A stretch of 16,191 nucleotides of DNA from Candidatus Zixiibacteriota bacterium (GTDB lineage: Bacteria > Zixibacteria > MSB-5A5 > JAABVY01 > JAHJOQ01): contig DAOVLC010000001.1 of assembly GCA_030631455.1 (NCBI GenBank), positions 1-16,191 on the forward strand, written 5' to 3'. Made by a program: the position numbers and the translations under genes. The notes below the pieces were generated by a model, which saw only the letters and a list, made by a program, of their open reading frames with translations, made no database searches and was not told the DNA's origin. Numbering within the stretch: the first letter of the stretch is position 1; each line of letters opens with the position of its first letter. Of the stretch, positions 1-7,137 are shown in pieces.

Positions 1-143
1 ATGTGACTACATCTTAGCTGGCACCAAGTTGTCACCAACGCAGAACGTTCCAAAGCGGTACAATGTGGGCTCACAAAAAGTGTCGGGAAGTCGCTACAGG
101 GCTGGAGCCAAGCCAATACTTGCTTTTTTCCCGAACTTTTTTC
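1..143. other. Non-coding region upstream of the dcw promoter
   Basis: No convincing gene is visible. A short open frame from 63 has no family resemblance, runs through the promoter and operator, and ends just before mraZ. Two T6 tracts (124-129 and 137-142) lie 13 bases apart immediately upstream of the -35 hexamer and could act as an UP-like or curved element; this is inference. Short repeats (CACCAA at 22-27 and 33-38; palindrome GAACGTTC at 43-50) have no clear meaning. The end of the preceding gene is not in the window. Confidence 0.5.
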
Positions 144-173
144 TTGACACAAACCCACAATTTATACGATATT
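144..173 (+). promoter_or_regulatory. Probable sigma70-type promoter of the dcw cluster
   Basis: A perfect -35 hexamer TTGACA lies at 144-149. The -10 is less certain: TACGAT at 165-170 gives a short 15-bp spacer, CGATAT at 167-172 gives 17 bp and GATATT at 168-173 gives 18 bp. A T6 tract abuts the -35 on its upstream side. This is the only good promoter seen ahead of mraZ, and the tight packing downstream suggests that it drives the whole cluster. The transcription start would fall at about 176-182, just before the G-rich repeats. Confidence 0.6.
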
Positions 174-187
174 GCCCAAAGCCCAGG

Positions 188-223
188 TGGGGTGTTAACG
201 GGTCATAGTGGTTTGTTATGGGA
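188..223 (+). promoter_or_regulatory. Putative MraZ operator (four decamer-phased G-rich repeats)
   Basis: Four short G-rich units occur at exact 10-bp intervals: GGGGT at 189, CGGGT at 199, TGGTT at 209 and TGGGA at 219. Each is separated from the next by 5 bases. MraZ of enteric bacteria is known to bind TGGGN-type direct repeats with 5-base spacers in the promoter region of its own operon, and these match in base content, phase and position. They lie just downstream of the predicted -10 and 80 bases ahead of mraZ, so bound MraZ could block transcription of the cluster. Autoregulation is inferred from family knowledge. Confidence 0.6.
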
Positions 224-302
224 GGTCACCAGAAAAGTGATCCTCATCACTCGACACATCACAAACGATCAAGACTGGTAAGGAGATTAGAGCAGACAGA
301 TC

Positions 303-800
303 ATGCCTAATCTGAGAGAGGAATTGAAACTCCGCTTAATGGGATACGAAGGCAGGTTCCTTGTCGTGCTCGATGACAAGAACCGCCTCACACTACCTGC
401 GGCACTAAGAAGAACGCAACCACGGGTTAAATCGAGATCGAAGAAGATGACCGACCGTTTTGTGCTGACTCGCGGCTTTGAGGGAGGGCTTGCTCTTTAT
501 CCGGCATCGGAGTGGATGCGAATTCAGGAGAAGCTTTCCGATGTATCGTTCACCCAGCGCGAATTCAGGTATTTCAACAGGATTTTGCACTCTGAGGCCG
601 CTGAGGTTGTACTCGATTTGCAGGGTCGGATACCGATATCGAAGAATCACAAGGAGCTGGCCGGCCTTAGTCGTGACGCTGTTGTCATAGGCGCCGGGCG
701 GTGGATTGAGATATGGAATCCCAGACGCTACAAGAAGTATCTTGCCGAGTTTGGGATGAGTTGGGAGGAATCTGCCGAAAAACTGTTCCCGGGATCATGA
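303..800 (+). CDS. mraZ: MraZ, transcriptional regulator of the dcw cluster
   Basis: MraZ is a small DNA-binding protein made of two SpoVT/AbrB-like half-domains. It oligomerises into a ring and represses the dcw operon. Both DxxxR signatures are visible: DDKNR at residues 24-28 followed by LTLPAALRR, and DLQGR at 105-109 followed by IPIS. The FVLTRGFEGGLALYP stretch (53-67) is also typical. At 165 residues it is longer than the usual 140-150, because of an extra N-terminus and a basic insert at about 37-50. The start is uncertain. ATG 303 has AGGAG at 281-285, rather far away, and an in-frame stop lies at 288-290. ATG 339 (MGYEGRF) would give the usual family length but has no better ribosome site. 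The stop overlaps the rsmH start (ATGA). The repeats at 188-223 are its likely operator. Confidence 0.93.
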   Translation: MPNLREELKLRLMGYEGRFLVVLDDKNRLTLPAALRRTQPRVKSRSKKMTDRFVLTRGFEGGLALYPASEWMRIQEKLSDVSFTQREFRYFNRILHSEAAEVVLDLQGRIPISKNHKELAGLSRDAVVIGAGRWIEIWNPRRYKKYLAEFGMSWEESAEKLFPGS

Positions 801-1735
801 ACCGGGCCGGACATGTACCGGTCCTGGCTGCGGAAGTCGTACGACTTCTGGTGACTGATCGCTCGGGCACATTTCTCGACGGAACATGCGGACTTGGAGG
901 ACACGCGAAGCAATTAGCTCAGGAGCTGTCCTCTGAAGGAAAATTGATATGCATCGACAGGGACGTTGAGATGCTGCAAGCTGCGAAAGACAGACTCGGA
1001 TCTTTCTCCGACAGGGTATCGTTTCGCCAGTGCTCTTACGACGAGCTCGAGCGAATTGCCGAGTTGAAGGAGGGTGCACTCTCCGGAGCGCTGCTCGATC
1101 TCGGAATCTGTTCTGCTCAACTTGACAATGCAGATCGCGGTTTCAGCTACCGTTTCGACGCGCCGCTGGATATGCGATTCGACCAGGAATCGGAATTGAC
1201 TGCACAGGAGTATATAAACACGGTCTCTCCCGGTGATCTCGCCAAAGTTCTGAGATCGTACGGGGATTTCCGGAGACCGGAAAAGCTCGTCGACAGAATA
1301 GTCGAACGTCGCCAGAGATCGCCTTTACAGACCATCGGCGATCTGGTCGCATGCATCGATGATCTGTTTCCGGCAAGGCTGAGAAACAAACATACCGCCC
1401 GTCTCCTCCAATGTATACGCATCGCCGTAAATGATGAGATAGGCAGGCTTGACAGGGCGTTACCTAAATTGGTGAAATACCTGAAGCCTGGGGGACGGCT
1501 TGCGGTAATCTCCTACCACAGTCAGGAAGACAGAAGAGTAAAGAGGTTTTTCCGGGAGTTAAGCAAGAATTCGGGCTATCCGCCTGAGATAGAGGCCAGT
1601 ATGAAGGGCATTCAGGGCTCTATCTTGCGCTCCGTTACACACCGAGTCGTCAAGGCGTCTGCGGAAGAGGTTGAGTCAAACCCAAGGGCCCGCAGCGCCC
1701 GACTCCGTGTAACAGAGAAGCTTCCATTCTCGTAA
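797..1735 (+). CDS. rsmH: RsmH (MraW), 16S rRNA C1402 N4-methyltransferase
   Basis: RsmH uses S-adenosylmethionine to methylate N4 of C1402 in the decoding centre of 16S rRNA, in the cytoplasm. The 312-residue product has the normal family length. Visible motifs are HVPVL near the N-terminus, the SAM loop DGTCGLGGH (28-36), the acidic ribose-binding ICIDRD (51-56), LLDLGICSAQLD (99-110) leading into RGFSY (114-118), PLDMRFD (123-129), the RIAVNDEI stretch near 208-215 and VISYHSQEDR (237-246). The motif usually written LGVSSPQLD reads LGICSAQLD here. The reading frame is open upstream to 713, but ATG 797 was chosen because the HVPVL motif then sits where the family places it and the codon forms an ATGA overlap with the mraZ stop, implying coupled translation. 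Confidence 0.95.
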   Translation: MNRAGHVPVLAAEVVRLLVTDRSGTFLDGTCGLGGHAKQLAQELSSEGKLICIDRDVEMLQAAKDRLGSFSDRVSFRQCSYDELERIAELKEGALSGALLDLGICSAQLDNADRGFSYRFDAPLDMRFDQESELTAQEYINTVSPGDLAKVLRSYGDFRRPEKLVDRIVERRQRSPLQTIGDLVACIDDLFPARLRNKHTARLLQCIRIAVNDEIGRLDRALPKLVKYLKPGGRLAVISYHSQEDRRVKRFFRELSKNSGYPPEIEASMKGIQGSILRSVTHRVVKASAEEVESNPRARSARLRVTEKLPFS

Positions 1736-1758
1736 CTCAATATACGTTGGGGGGAATG

Positions 1759-1783
1759 CAGGTCTCCCGTAATGGGAGGCCTG
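1759..1783 (+). promoter_or_regulatory. Strong RNA hairpin between rsmH and ftsL
   Basis: The sequence CAGGTCTCCC (1759-1768), a 5-base loop GTAAT (1769-1773) and GGGAGGCCTG (1774-1783) form a 10-bp stem with one U-G wobble. No U-tract follows, so it is not an ordinary intrinsic terminator. It lies 23 bases after the rsmH stop, in one of the few stretches of the cluster that may be non-coding. The possible ftsL ATG at 1772-1774 falls in the loop, and the AGG at 1760-1762 that could serve as its ribosome site is in the stem. It could tune ftsL translation, mark an RNA processing site or cause partial attenuation. The pairing is seen in the sequence; the role is inference. Confidence 0.5.
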
Positions 1784-2236
1784 GCGTTCCCCGGCTGGTA
1801 CAGCATGAACCTAAAGGCATTTCAGGGAAGATATGCCGGTCTGGTCTCATTGGGCAAGACAGTCGGGATACTCCTTCTCGTAATCAACCTTGCTGCGGCA
1901 TTCGTGCTCGAGCGTTACCGCATCGCACGAACCGCCATAGAGGTCGGGAAACTCGAAGATGAGGTCAAACAGCTTCACAAGAATCGCGCATACCTCGAAT
2001 CGAAAATATTGGATCTCGAATCACTCGATCATCTTGGCTCAATAGCCTCAGAGAGATTCTCACTCAAGCCCCCTCATCCGGAACAGATTGTCTGGCTCAG
2101 TGATTCCGACTTTGCATCGATCCGAAGCTCCATTGCCCGCAGAGCAATCGAAAGGCTCGATTTTCTGTATGCAAACTTGAATATACCGGGGCTTGGAGTT
2201 ACCTCCGCTGTCGCTAAAGAAAGGGCAGCCAGGTGA
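1772..2236 (+). CDS. ftsL: FtsL-like divisome protein, single-pass membrane coiled coil
   Basis: FtsL is a bitopic division protein that, with FtsQ and FtsB, activates FtsWI at the septum. The call rests on position (between rsmH and ftsI) and architecture, since FtsL diverges quickly. A short basic N-terminus is followed by one membrane helix (residues about 31-48, VGILLLVINLAAAFVLER) and a coiled-coil-like helix (about 55-85, rich in E, K, L). A SIASERFSLKPPHPEQIVWL stretch (91-110) recalls the A-x-x-LGL-x-x-P end of FtsL proteins. About 40 further residues follow, which is longer than usual. The start is ambiguous. ATG 1772 has AGG nine bases upstream but sits in the loop of a hairpin. ATG 1805 (MNLKAFQG) would give 143 residues but lacks a ribosome site. 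The stop overlaps the ftsI GTG start (GTGA). Confidence 0.75.
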   Translation: MGGLAFPGWYSMNLKAFQGRYAGLVSLGKTVGILLLVINLAAAFVLERYRIARTAIEVGKLEDEVKQLHKNRAYLESKILDLESLDHLGSIASERFSLKPPHPEQIVWLSDSDFASIRSSIARRAIERLDFLYANLNIPGLGVTSAVAKERAAR

Positions 2237-4293
2237 GACCCAGAAAACTCTCCACGATGCGGCTTTCACTCGTGTTCACCTGCGTCACGATTGGCTGGAT
2301 CATTCTTGCCGCCCGCTTCGTGCAAATTCAGATTGTCGAGGGATCGCGATGCGAAAGCCTGGTCGCCGATCAATGCTGGGGCGAGCTGAAACTGTCGGCC
2401 AAACGAGGCTGTATCTACGACCGCAACGACAATCTGCTCGCCTTCGATATTCCGTCCGAGACCTTCTATACATACACAGCCGACAGAAGCTATCTGAGGA
2501 AACTCGCTCGACGGATCTCGTCATTGACGGGTGAAACAGGTTTGGTGAAACGTGTTTTGAAACGGCCGGGGAAATTCAACTCCCTCGCACGATTCACCTC
2601 GCTTGAACTCGCAGCCCAGATAAAAGCACTCAATTGCGACAGCATATACTCTTACCCGGAATTCCTGAGAGTCTATCGCTATCATTCCCTCGCAGAGGAT
2701 ATACTTGGTCAGGTCGACGCAGACAATAATGGGATATCGGGTATCGAGGTCGCATACGATGAGCAGCTGAAACCAGATCCGGGAGTCGCGAGATTCCAAC
2801 GTGATGGCAGAGGAAAGGTCTACCGCATTTCCGATACACCGATAGTGCGCCCTCACGACGGATGCGAGTTGAAGTTGACAATTGACATCGAGTATCAGCA
2901 AATCGTGGAAGAAGAACTTCGGCGTGCAGTCGACAAGTGGAATGCAATATCCGGTATGGCCGTGTTTATCGAGACTGCTACCGGAAGAGTCCTTGCCGCG
3001 GACTACTACTCTCCCCTTGCTGACAGCGGCGAGAAGATATACAAGTCAAGAGTCGTGACAGACCTGTTCGAGCCGGGATCGACCTTCAAGCTCGTGGCGT
3101 TCGCCGGAATGCTCGACGATAACGTCTTCTCCCTCACAGACACGATCTGGGCGGGAATGGGCAAGTTTGAATTCAATGGCCGAATCCTGCACGATGATAA
3201 AGAACTGGGGACTATCACTTTCAGGCGAGCATTCGAGCTTTCGTCAAACATCGCTACGGGCCGATTTTCTCAGGAACTGGGCGGCAAGAAGCTATTCAGG
3301 TACGCGCGGCAATTCGGCTTCGGCCAGCGCACAGGAATCGATATACCCGGAGAGGAGCATGGAAGGCTGAAAAAACCAAGAAATTGGAGCAGATTCTGGA
3401 CGGCACAAAGCTCTATCGGACACGGGATTTCAGTTACTGCCCTACAGATGGCAGCCGCGATAGGCGCAATTGCCAACGACGGCGTTTTGATGAAGCCTTA
3501 TGTCGTTGAAGAGATACGAACCGAAACCGGCAGATTGAATCAGCGGTTTACGCCCCGAGAGATTCGGCGCGTTGTTTCACACTCTGCCGCAGCCACACTC
3601 CGGGATCTGATGGCGGGTGTAGTCGACTCCGGTACGGCAGAGATTGCTCGAATCGAAGAAGTTCCCTTCTCCGGTAAGACCGGCACGGCTCAAAAGCCGA
3701 ACCTCGAAACAGGTGGTTACTACTGGAACAAGTATATGGCGAGCTTTGGCGGATTTTTCCCAAGGGAGAAACCGAGAATAGCGGGCATAGTTATTATCGA
3801 CGAACCTCAGAGAGTCAATTACGGCGGTTACACAGCTGCGCCTGCTTTTGCTGAGACAGCTCGCAGGATTACTCTCCTTGAGAAAACGCGCAAGGACTGG
3901 GCGAAACAGCAAGCCGAGACCAGCGAAAAGACACGAGAGCCCGCAGGAATCCCTGATCGCAGACCGAACTCCACAGTGGCAGCAAAAGGAACACGGAAGA
4001 TGGTGCAACGTTACGAAAAGTTTCAGTGGTGGATTTCGGGCAGAGATAGAACCACAGACTCTCCGAACTCAGAGATCGATGAGTGCAAAGCCCAACTGCA
4101 CAAAGGCATACTTCCTGATCTGACAGGCTTGCCTGCCCGCGATGCAGTCATTCTGTTAAGCAATATCGGCTGCTCAATCGAGATAGACGGAAATGGGAAA
4201 GTAGAGAACCAGAATCCTGCCGCCGGATCGAAACTCGAAGACGTGAAACGGATTGTGTTGGCGTGCAAAGCCAACACGGGAGGCCAACATTAG
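2233..4293 (+). CDS. ftsI: FtsI-type septal peptidoglycan transpeptidase (class B PBP) with PASTA domain
   Basis: This is the septal DD-transpeptidase that crosslinks glycan strands polymerised by FtsW. The 686 residues comprise a membrane anchor (about 10-33), a PBP dimerisation domain beginning with KRGCIYDRNDNLLA (57-70), a transpeptidase domain, a polar basic linker (about 549-622) and a PASTA domain (about 624-680, starting GILPDLTGLPARDA). All three penicillin-binding motifs are intact: S283-T-F-K286 (nucleophile S283), S337-S-N339 and K482-T-G-T485. PASTA-bearing FtsI is known in several phyla but not in enteric bacteria, where this gene is normally pbpB/ftsI without PASTA. Eight cysteines lie outside the membrane. 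The GTG start overlaps the ftsL stop (GTGA) and has AAAGGG upstream at 2219-2224; ATG 2257 is an alternative. The end overlaps murE. Confidence 0.95.
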   Translation: MRPRKLSTMRLSLVFTCVTIGWIILAARFVQIQIVEGSRCESLVADQCWGELKLSAKRGCIYDRNDNLLAFDIPSETFYTYTADRSYLRKLARRISSLTGETGLVKRVLKRPGKFNSLARFTSLELAAQIKALNCDSIYSYPEFLRVYRYHSLAEDILGQVDADNNGISGIEVAYDEQLKPDPGVARFQRDGRGKVYRISDTPIVRPHDGCELKLTIDIEYQQIVEEELRRAVDKWNAISGMAVFIETATGRVLAADYYSPLADSGEKIYKSRVVTDLFEPGSTFKLVAFAGMLDDNVFSLTDTIWAGMGKFEFNGRILHDDKELGTITFRRAFELSSNIATGRFSQELGGKKLFRYARQFGFGQRTGIDIPGEEHGRLKKPRNWSRFWTAQSSIGHGISVTALQMAAAIGAIANDGVLMKPYVVEEIRTETGRLNQRFTPREIRRVVSHSAAATLRDLMAGVVDSGTAEIARIEEVPFSGKTGTAQKPNLETGGYYWNKYMASFGGFFPREKPRIAGIVIIDEPQRVNYGGYTAAPAFAETARRITLLEKTRKDWAKQQAETSEKTREPAGIPDRRPNSTVAAKGTRKMVQRYEKFQWWISGRDRTTDSPNSEIDECKAQLHKGILPDLTGLPARDAVILLSNIGCSIEIDGNGKVENQNPAAGSKLEDVKRIVLACKANTGGQH
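4279..4291 (+). promoter_or_regulatory. Ribosome binding site and ATT start codon of murE
   Basis: A full GGAGG (4279-4283) is followed five bases later by ATT (4289-4291). Translation from there begins (M)RLNDLLLILP, matching the family's usual (M)KLSDLL opening. ATG 4299 is out of frame and closes after four codons. TTG 4304 lies 20 bases from the GGAGG and would remove the family's opening residues. TTG 4253 has no ribosome site and would add 12 residues that read like the ftsI tail out of frame. Confidence 0.55.
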
Positions 4294-5746
4294 ACTCAAT
4301 GATTTGCTGCTGATACTTCCGGATAAGGAAGTCATCGGAGACGACAACACGGAAATCGAAAAGATAGAATACGATTCGAGACTTCTCGAATCCGGCGACA
4401 TGTTCGTGGCGTTGGTCGGTGCAAATCTGGACGGTCACGATTTCGTATCGGAGGCTGCTGCCAAGAAGGTAGCCTGCGTTGTTCTGGAGAGGGACATCGA
4501 ATGCAATGTGCCGGTGAAAGTGGTAGTCCCCGATTCTCGCCAAGCCCTCGCACTTCTCGCAGCGAAGTATCATGACTTTCCGTCCCATCATCTGAAAGTG
4601 CTTGGAGTCACAGGAACCAACGGCAAGACAACCGTCACATATCTCGTAAAATCGATCCTCGAGGAGAAGGGGCGTAAAACCGGTATCATAGGAACGATTG
4701 AGTACGCTGCCGGCAAGCACCGATTCGACGCGGTGAACACGACTCCGGAGTCACTCCAGATAGAACGACTGCTCTCCATCATGAGAGATGAGAGAATCCG
4801 CGTGGCGGTCATGGAGGTGTCATCGCACGCGCTGAAAGCCGGGCGAATCAAGATGATCGATTTCGACGTTGTGGGAATCACCAACCTCTCCCAGGATCAT
4901 CTCGACTTCCACGGTGATATGGAGAATTATAAGAAGACGAAGGCTCTGCTTTTCGACAAAGCGCATGGTGAGGAGAAGTGGGCAATCCTGAACATGGATG
5001 ACGCTGAGTACGACTTCTTCAGAGGACATGTCGATTCGTCATATCTCGCGTGTTCGATCGAGAATACCCATGCAGATCTCTATGCAACTGATATCGAGGC
5101 AGGCCCCGAGGGAACATGCTTCCGTCTCGTAACTCCTCTCGGCGAGGAAGATGTCAAGCTCAGGCTCATCGGTGACCACAACGTCTCAAACGCAGTCTGT
5201 GCGGCAGCCTTTGCCATGGCGACAGGAATGGATGCTGCGACTATAAAGCGTGGCCTTGAGGCAGCAACGTTCGTGCCGGGAAGGCTCGAGCCGATTGAAA
5301 ATGACAGAGGAGTTCACATATATGTGGACTATGCTCATACACCGGATGCTCTCGAACACACGTGCGCCGTTTGCAGGAAACTGACTGAACGAAAACTCAT
5401 AGTGCTGTTCGGATGCGGAGGCGATCGCGACAAATCCAAGCGCAAGCCTATGGGCGAAGCGGTGTCGCGATACGCGGACAAGATAGTTGTCACCTCGGAC
5501 AACCCACGCTCCGAGGACCCGGCCGCAATCATCGAGGACATCAAACCGGGGCTTGATCCGTCAATTGAGACTGTGATAGTGGAAGACAGAAAAGACGCAA
5601 TCCAGGCGGGGCTCGAAGCCAGCTCTGAGGGCGACGTCCTGCTTGTGGCAGGCAAAGGCCATGAAGACTACATGATAGTCGGCGCAGAGAAAATCCATTT
5701 CGATGACCGCGAGGTCATTCGCGAATTGCTGGGACAAGAGAAGTGA
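4289..5746 (+). CDS. murE: MurE, UDP-MurNAc-L-Ala-D-Glu:meso-diaminopimelate ligase
   Basis: MurE is a cytoplasmic ATP-dependent ligase that adds the third amino acid to the peptidoglycan stem. From the proposed start it has 485 residues, typical of the family. Visible motifs are the N-terminal YDSR (28-31) with GDMFVAL, the ATP loop GVTGTNGKTT (106-115), VNTTPES (149-155), MEVSSHAL (175-182), NLSQDHLDFHG (199-209), NYKKTK with the probable carbamylated lysine at 218, DYAHTPDALE (347-356), LFGCGGDRDKSKRKPMG (373-389) and GKGHEDY (455-461). DNPR (404-407) is the known signature of ligases that use meso-diaminopimelate rather than lysine. The start appears to be ATT, overlapping the ftsI TAG stop, with GGAGG just upstream. 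The end overlaps murF (GTGA). Confidence 0.95.
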   Translation: MRLNDLLLILPDKEVIGDDNTEIEKIEYDSRLLESGDMFVALVGANLDGHDFVSEAAAKKVACVVLERDIECNVPVKVVVPDSRQALALLAAKYHDFPSHHLKVLGVTGTNGKTTVTYLVKSILEEKGRKTGIIGTIEYAAGKHRFDAVNTTPESLQIERLLSIMRDERIRVAVMEVSSHALKAGRIKMIDFDVVGITNLSQDHLDFHGDMENYKKTKALLFDKAHGEEKWAILNMDDAEYDFFRGHVDSSYLACSIENTHADLYATDIEAGPEGTCFRLVTPLGEEDVKLRLIGDHNVSNAVCAAAFAMATGMDAATIKRGLEAATFVPGRLEPIENDRGVHIYVDYAHTPDALEHTCAVCRKLTERKLIVLFGCGGDRDKSKRKPMGEAVSRYADKIVVTSDNPRSEDPAAIIEDIKPGLDPSIETVIVEDRKDAIQAGLEASSEGDVLLVAGKGHEDYMIVGAEKIHFDDREVIRELLGQEK

Positions 5747-7137
5747 TCAAGGCAAACTTGAGTGACATCATCGACCCGATAGGAGCTCTCAGAGATGTGA
5801 CCGATGTCGGAGATCTCATGTTTAGAGGCGTCTCTATCGATAGCCGCACGACCACTCAGGGAAACCTGTTCTTTGCAATCGAAGGGAAGAATGATGACGG
5901 GCATCGACACATTTCACAGGCGCTCGCAAGAGGCACCGAGGCCGTTGTCGTTAACAACAGATACAATGGTCAAGAAGCTCACTCCACAGCCAAATTTCTC
6001 GTCGTCGAAGATACGCTCAAGGCGATGCATAATCTCGCATCATGGTGGCTGGAACGTGCCGATCCAATCAAGGTTGCTGTCACTGGAACAAATGGCAAGA
6101 CAACAACTAAGGAGATGATAGGTGCGGTATTGGCTGAGAAATACCAAACGTACAAATCCCCCGGCAATCTCAACAACTTGTACGGAGTCCCCCTCGCCAT
6201 ATTCGAGATGGGTGAATCCACCGAAATTGCAGTATTCGAATTCGGCATGAGCACGCCGGGAGAGATCGGGGAGTTGACCCGGCTGGTGCAGCCGCAGTAC
6301 GGTGTAATAACGAATGTCGAGGCAGCGCACCTCGAGACGATGCTGACCATCGACGCAATTGCAGAGGCGAAATTCGAACTATTAGATAATATGCCGGGCG
6401 ACGGCACAGTGATACTCAATCTCGACAACGCTTATCTTCGCACGAGATTCGACAACGAGAAGCTCACAAGGCTCGGGTTTGGCGTGGAGGGGGAATGTGA
6501 CATTTCTCCGAGCCGGTTCGAGATCAATGGTTCAGGCTGCGCGAAGTTTCATCTGGCTGAAACCGGAGAAGTGCATCTCGCCGCGCCCGGCATGCACAAT
6601 ATGTACAACGCCTTGGCGGCGGCAGCGGTAGGGCATGCCCTATCGGTACCTGGCGACAGGATAAGAGCTGCGCTCGAATCATTCCGAGCGGTCGAGATGA
6701 GGACGGAGACAGTCAAGGTCAATAATGTGCTCATCATCAACGACACGTACAATGCGAATCCGGCCTCGATGAAATTCGGCCTGGATACACTCGCCGCGAT
6801 TAGAGCCGAAGGCCGGAAATTCGCTGTGCTCGGCGATATGCTGGAGCTTGGCGAAATGTCGACAGAACTGCACCTTGAGGTCGGAGCTTACGCCGCAGGG
6901 GTCAAGCCTGATTTCCTATTCGCGTGTGGCGATCTTGCCAAGGCTATCATTGAGGGAGCATCGAAGCATGGATACCCACCGGAAAGACTTCTGCTTCTCT
7001 CGGACGTCAACGAAATGATCGATCACCTGTTGCGTCAACTCAGACCGGGGGATGCGGTTCTGATTAAGGCTTCTCGGTCGATGGAATTCGATCGAATCAC
7101 CATCGGATTACGGTCACAGCTTGGAAGAGGCAACTGA
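5743..7137 (+). CDS. murF: MurF, UDP-MurNAc-tripeptide:D-Ala-D-Ala ligase
   Basis: MurF completes the UDP-MurNAc-pentapeptide by adding D-Ala-D-Ala with ATP in the cytoplasm. The 464 residues have the usual three-domain Mur ligase layout: an N-terminal substrate domain with GVSIDSRT (29-36), the central ATP loop VTGTNGKTTTK (113-123), GNLNNLYGVPLA (141-152), FEFGMSTPGEIGEL (165-178) and TNVEAAHLE (190-198), and a C-terminal domain with NDTYNANPASM and LGDMLELGE. The pair NLNNxxGVP and YNANP separates MurF from MurC, MurD and MurE. Translation starts at a GTG that overlaps the murE stop as GTGA. The end shares one base with mraY (TGATG). No ddl gene for D-Ala-D-Ala synthesis is present in the window. 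Confidence 0.96.
   Translation: MIKANLSDIIDPIGALRDVTDVGDLMFRGVSIDSRTTTQGNLFFAIEGKNDDGHRHISQALARGTEAVVVNNRYNGQEAHSTAKFLVVEDTLKAMHNLASWWLERADPIKVAVTGTNGKTTTKEMIGAVLAEKYQTYKSPGNLNNLYGVPLAIFEMGESTEIAVFEFGMSTPGEIGELTRLVQPQYGVITNVEAAHLETMLTIDAIAEAKFELLDNMPGDGTVILNLDNAYLRTRFDNEKLTRLGFGVEGECDISPSRFEINGSGCAKFHLAETGEVHLAAPGMHNMYNALAAAAVGHALSVPGDRIRAALESFRAVEMRTETVKVNNVLIINDTYNANPASMKFGLDTLAAIRAEGRKFAVLGDMLELGEMSTELHLEVGAYAAGVKPDFLFACGDLAKAIIEGASKHGYPPERLLLLSDVNEMIDHLLRQLRPGDAVLIKASRSMEFDRITIGLRSQLGRGN

Noticed and set aside
43..50. GAACGTTC palindrome as a LexA-type SOS box
   Set aside because: It lacks the spacer between half-sites known for GAAC-N4-GTTC boxes; an 8-base palindrome alone is weak evidence.
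100..142. Intrinsic terminator of an upstream gene (GGCT/AGCC hairpin and T-tracts)
   Set aside because: The stem is only four base pairs and is not adjacent to the T-tract.
63..281. Short plus-strand open frame ahead of mraZ
   Set aside because: It runs across the promoter and the phased repeats, shows no family motif and has no ribosome site.
713..796. Upstream extension of the rsmH reading frame
   Set aside because: It would overlap mraZ by 88 bases; the family's HVPVL start motif and the ATGA overlap place the start at 797.
1759..1783. rsmH-ftsL hairpin as a rho-independent terminator
   Set aside because: No U-tract follows and the operon continues with essential genes.
4253..4288. TTG 4253 as the murE start
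   Set aside because: No ribosome site, and the extra 12 residues match nothing in MurE; GGAGG points to ATT 4289.
4148..4720. Minus-strand open frame of about 190 codons across the ftsI/murE junction
   Set aside because: Antisense to two recognisable genes, with no motif of its own.
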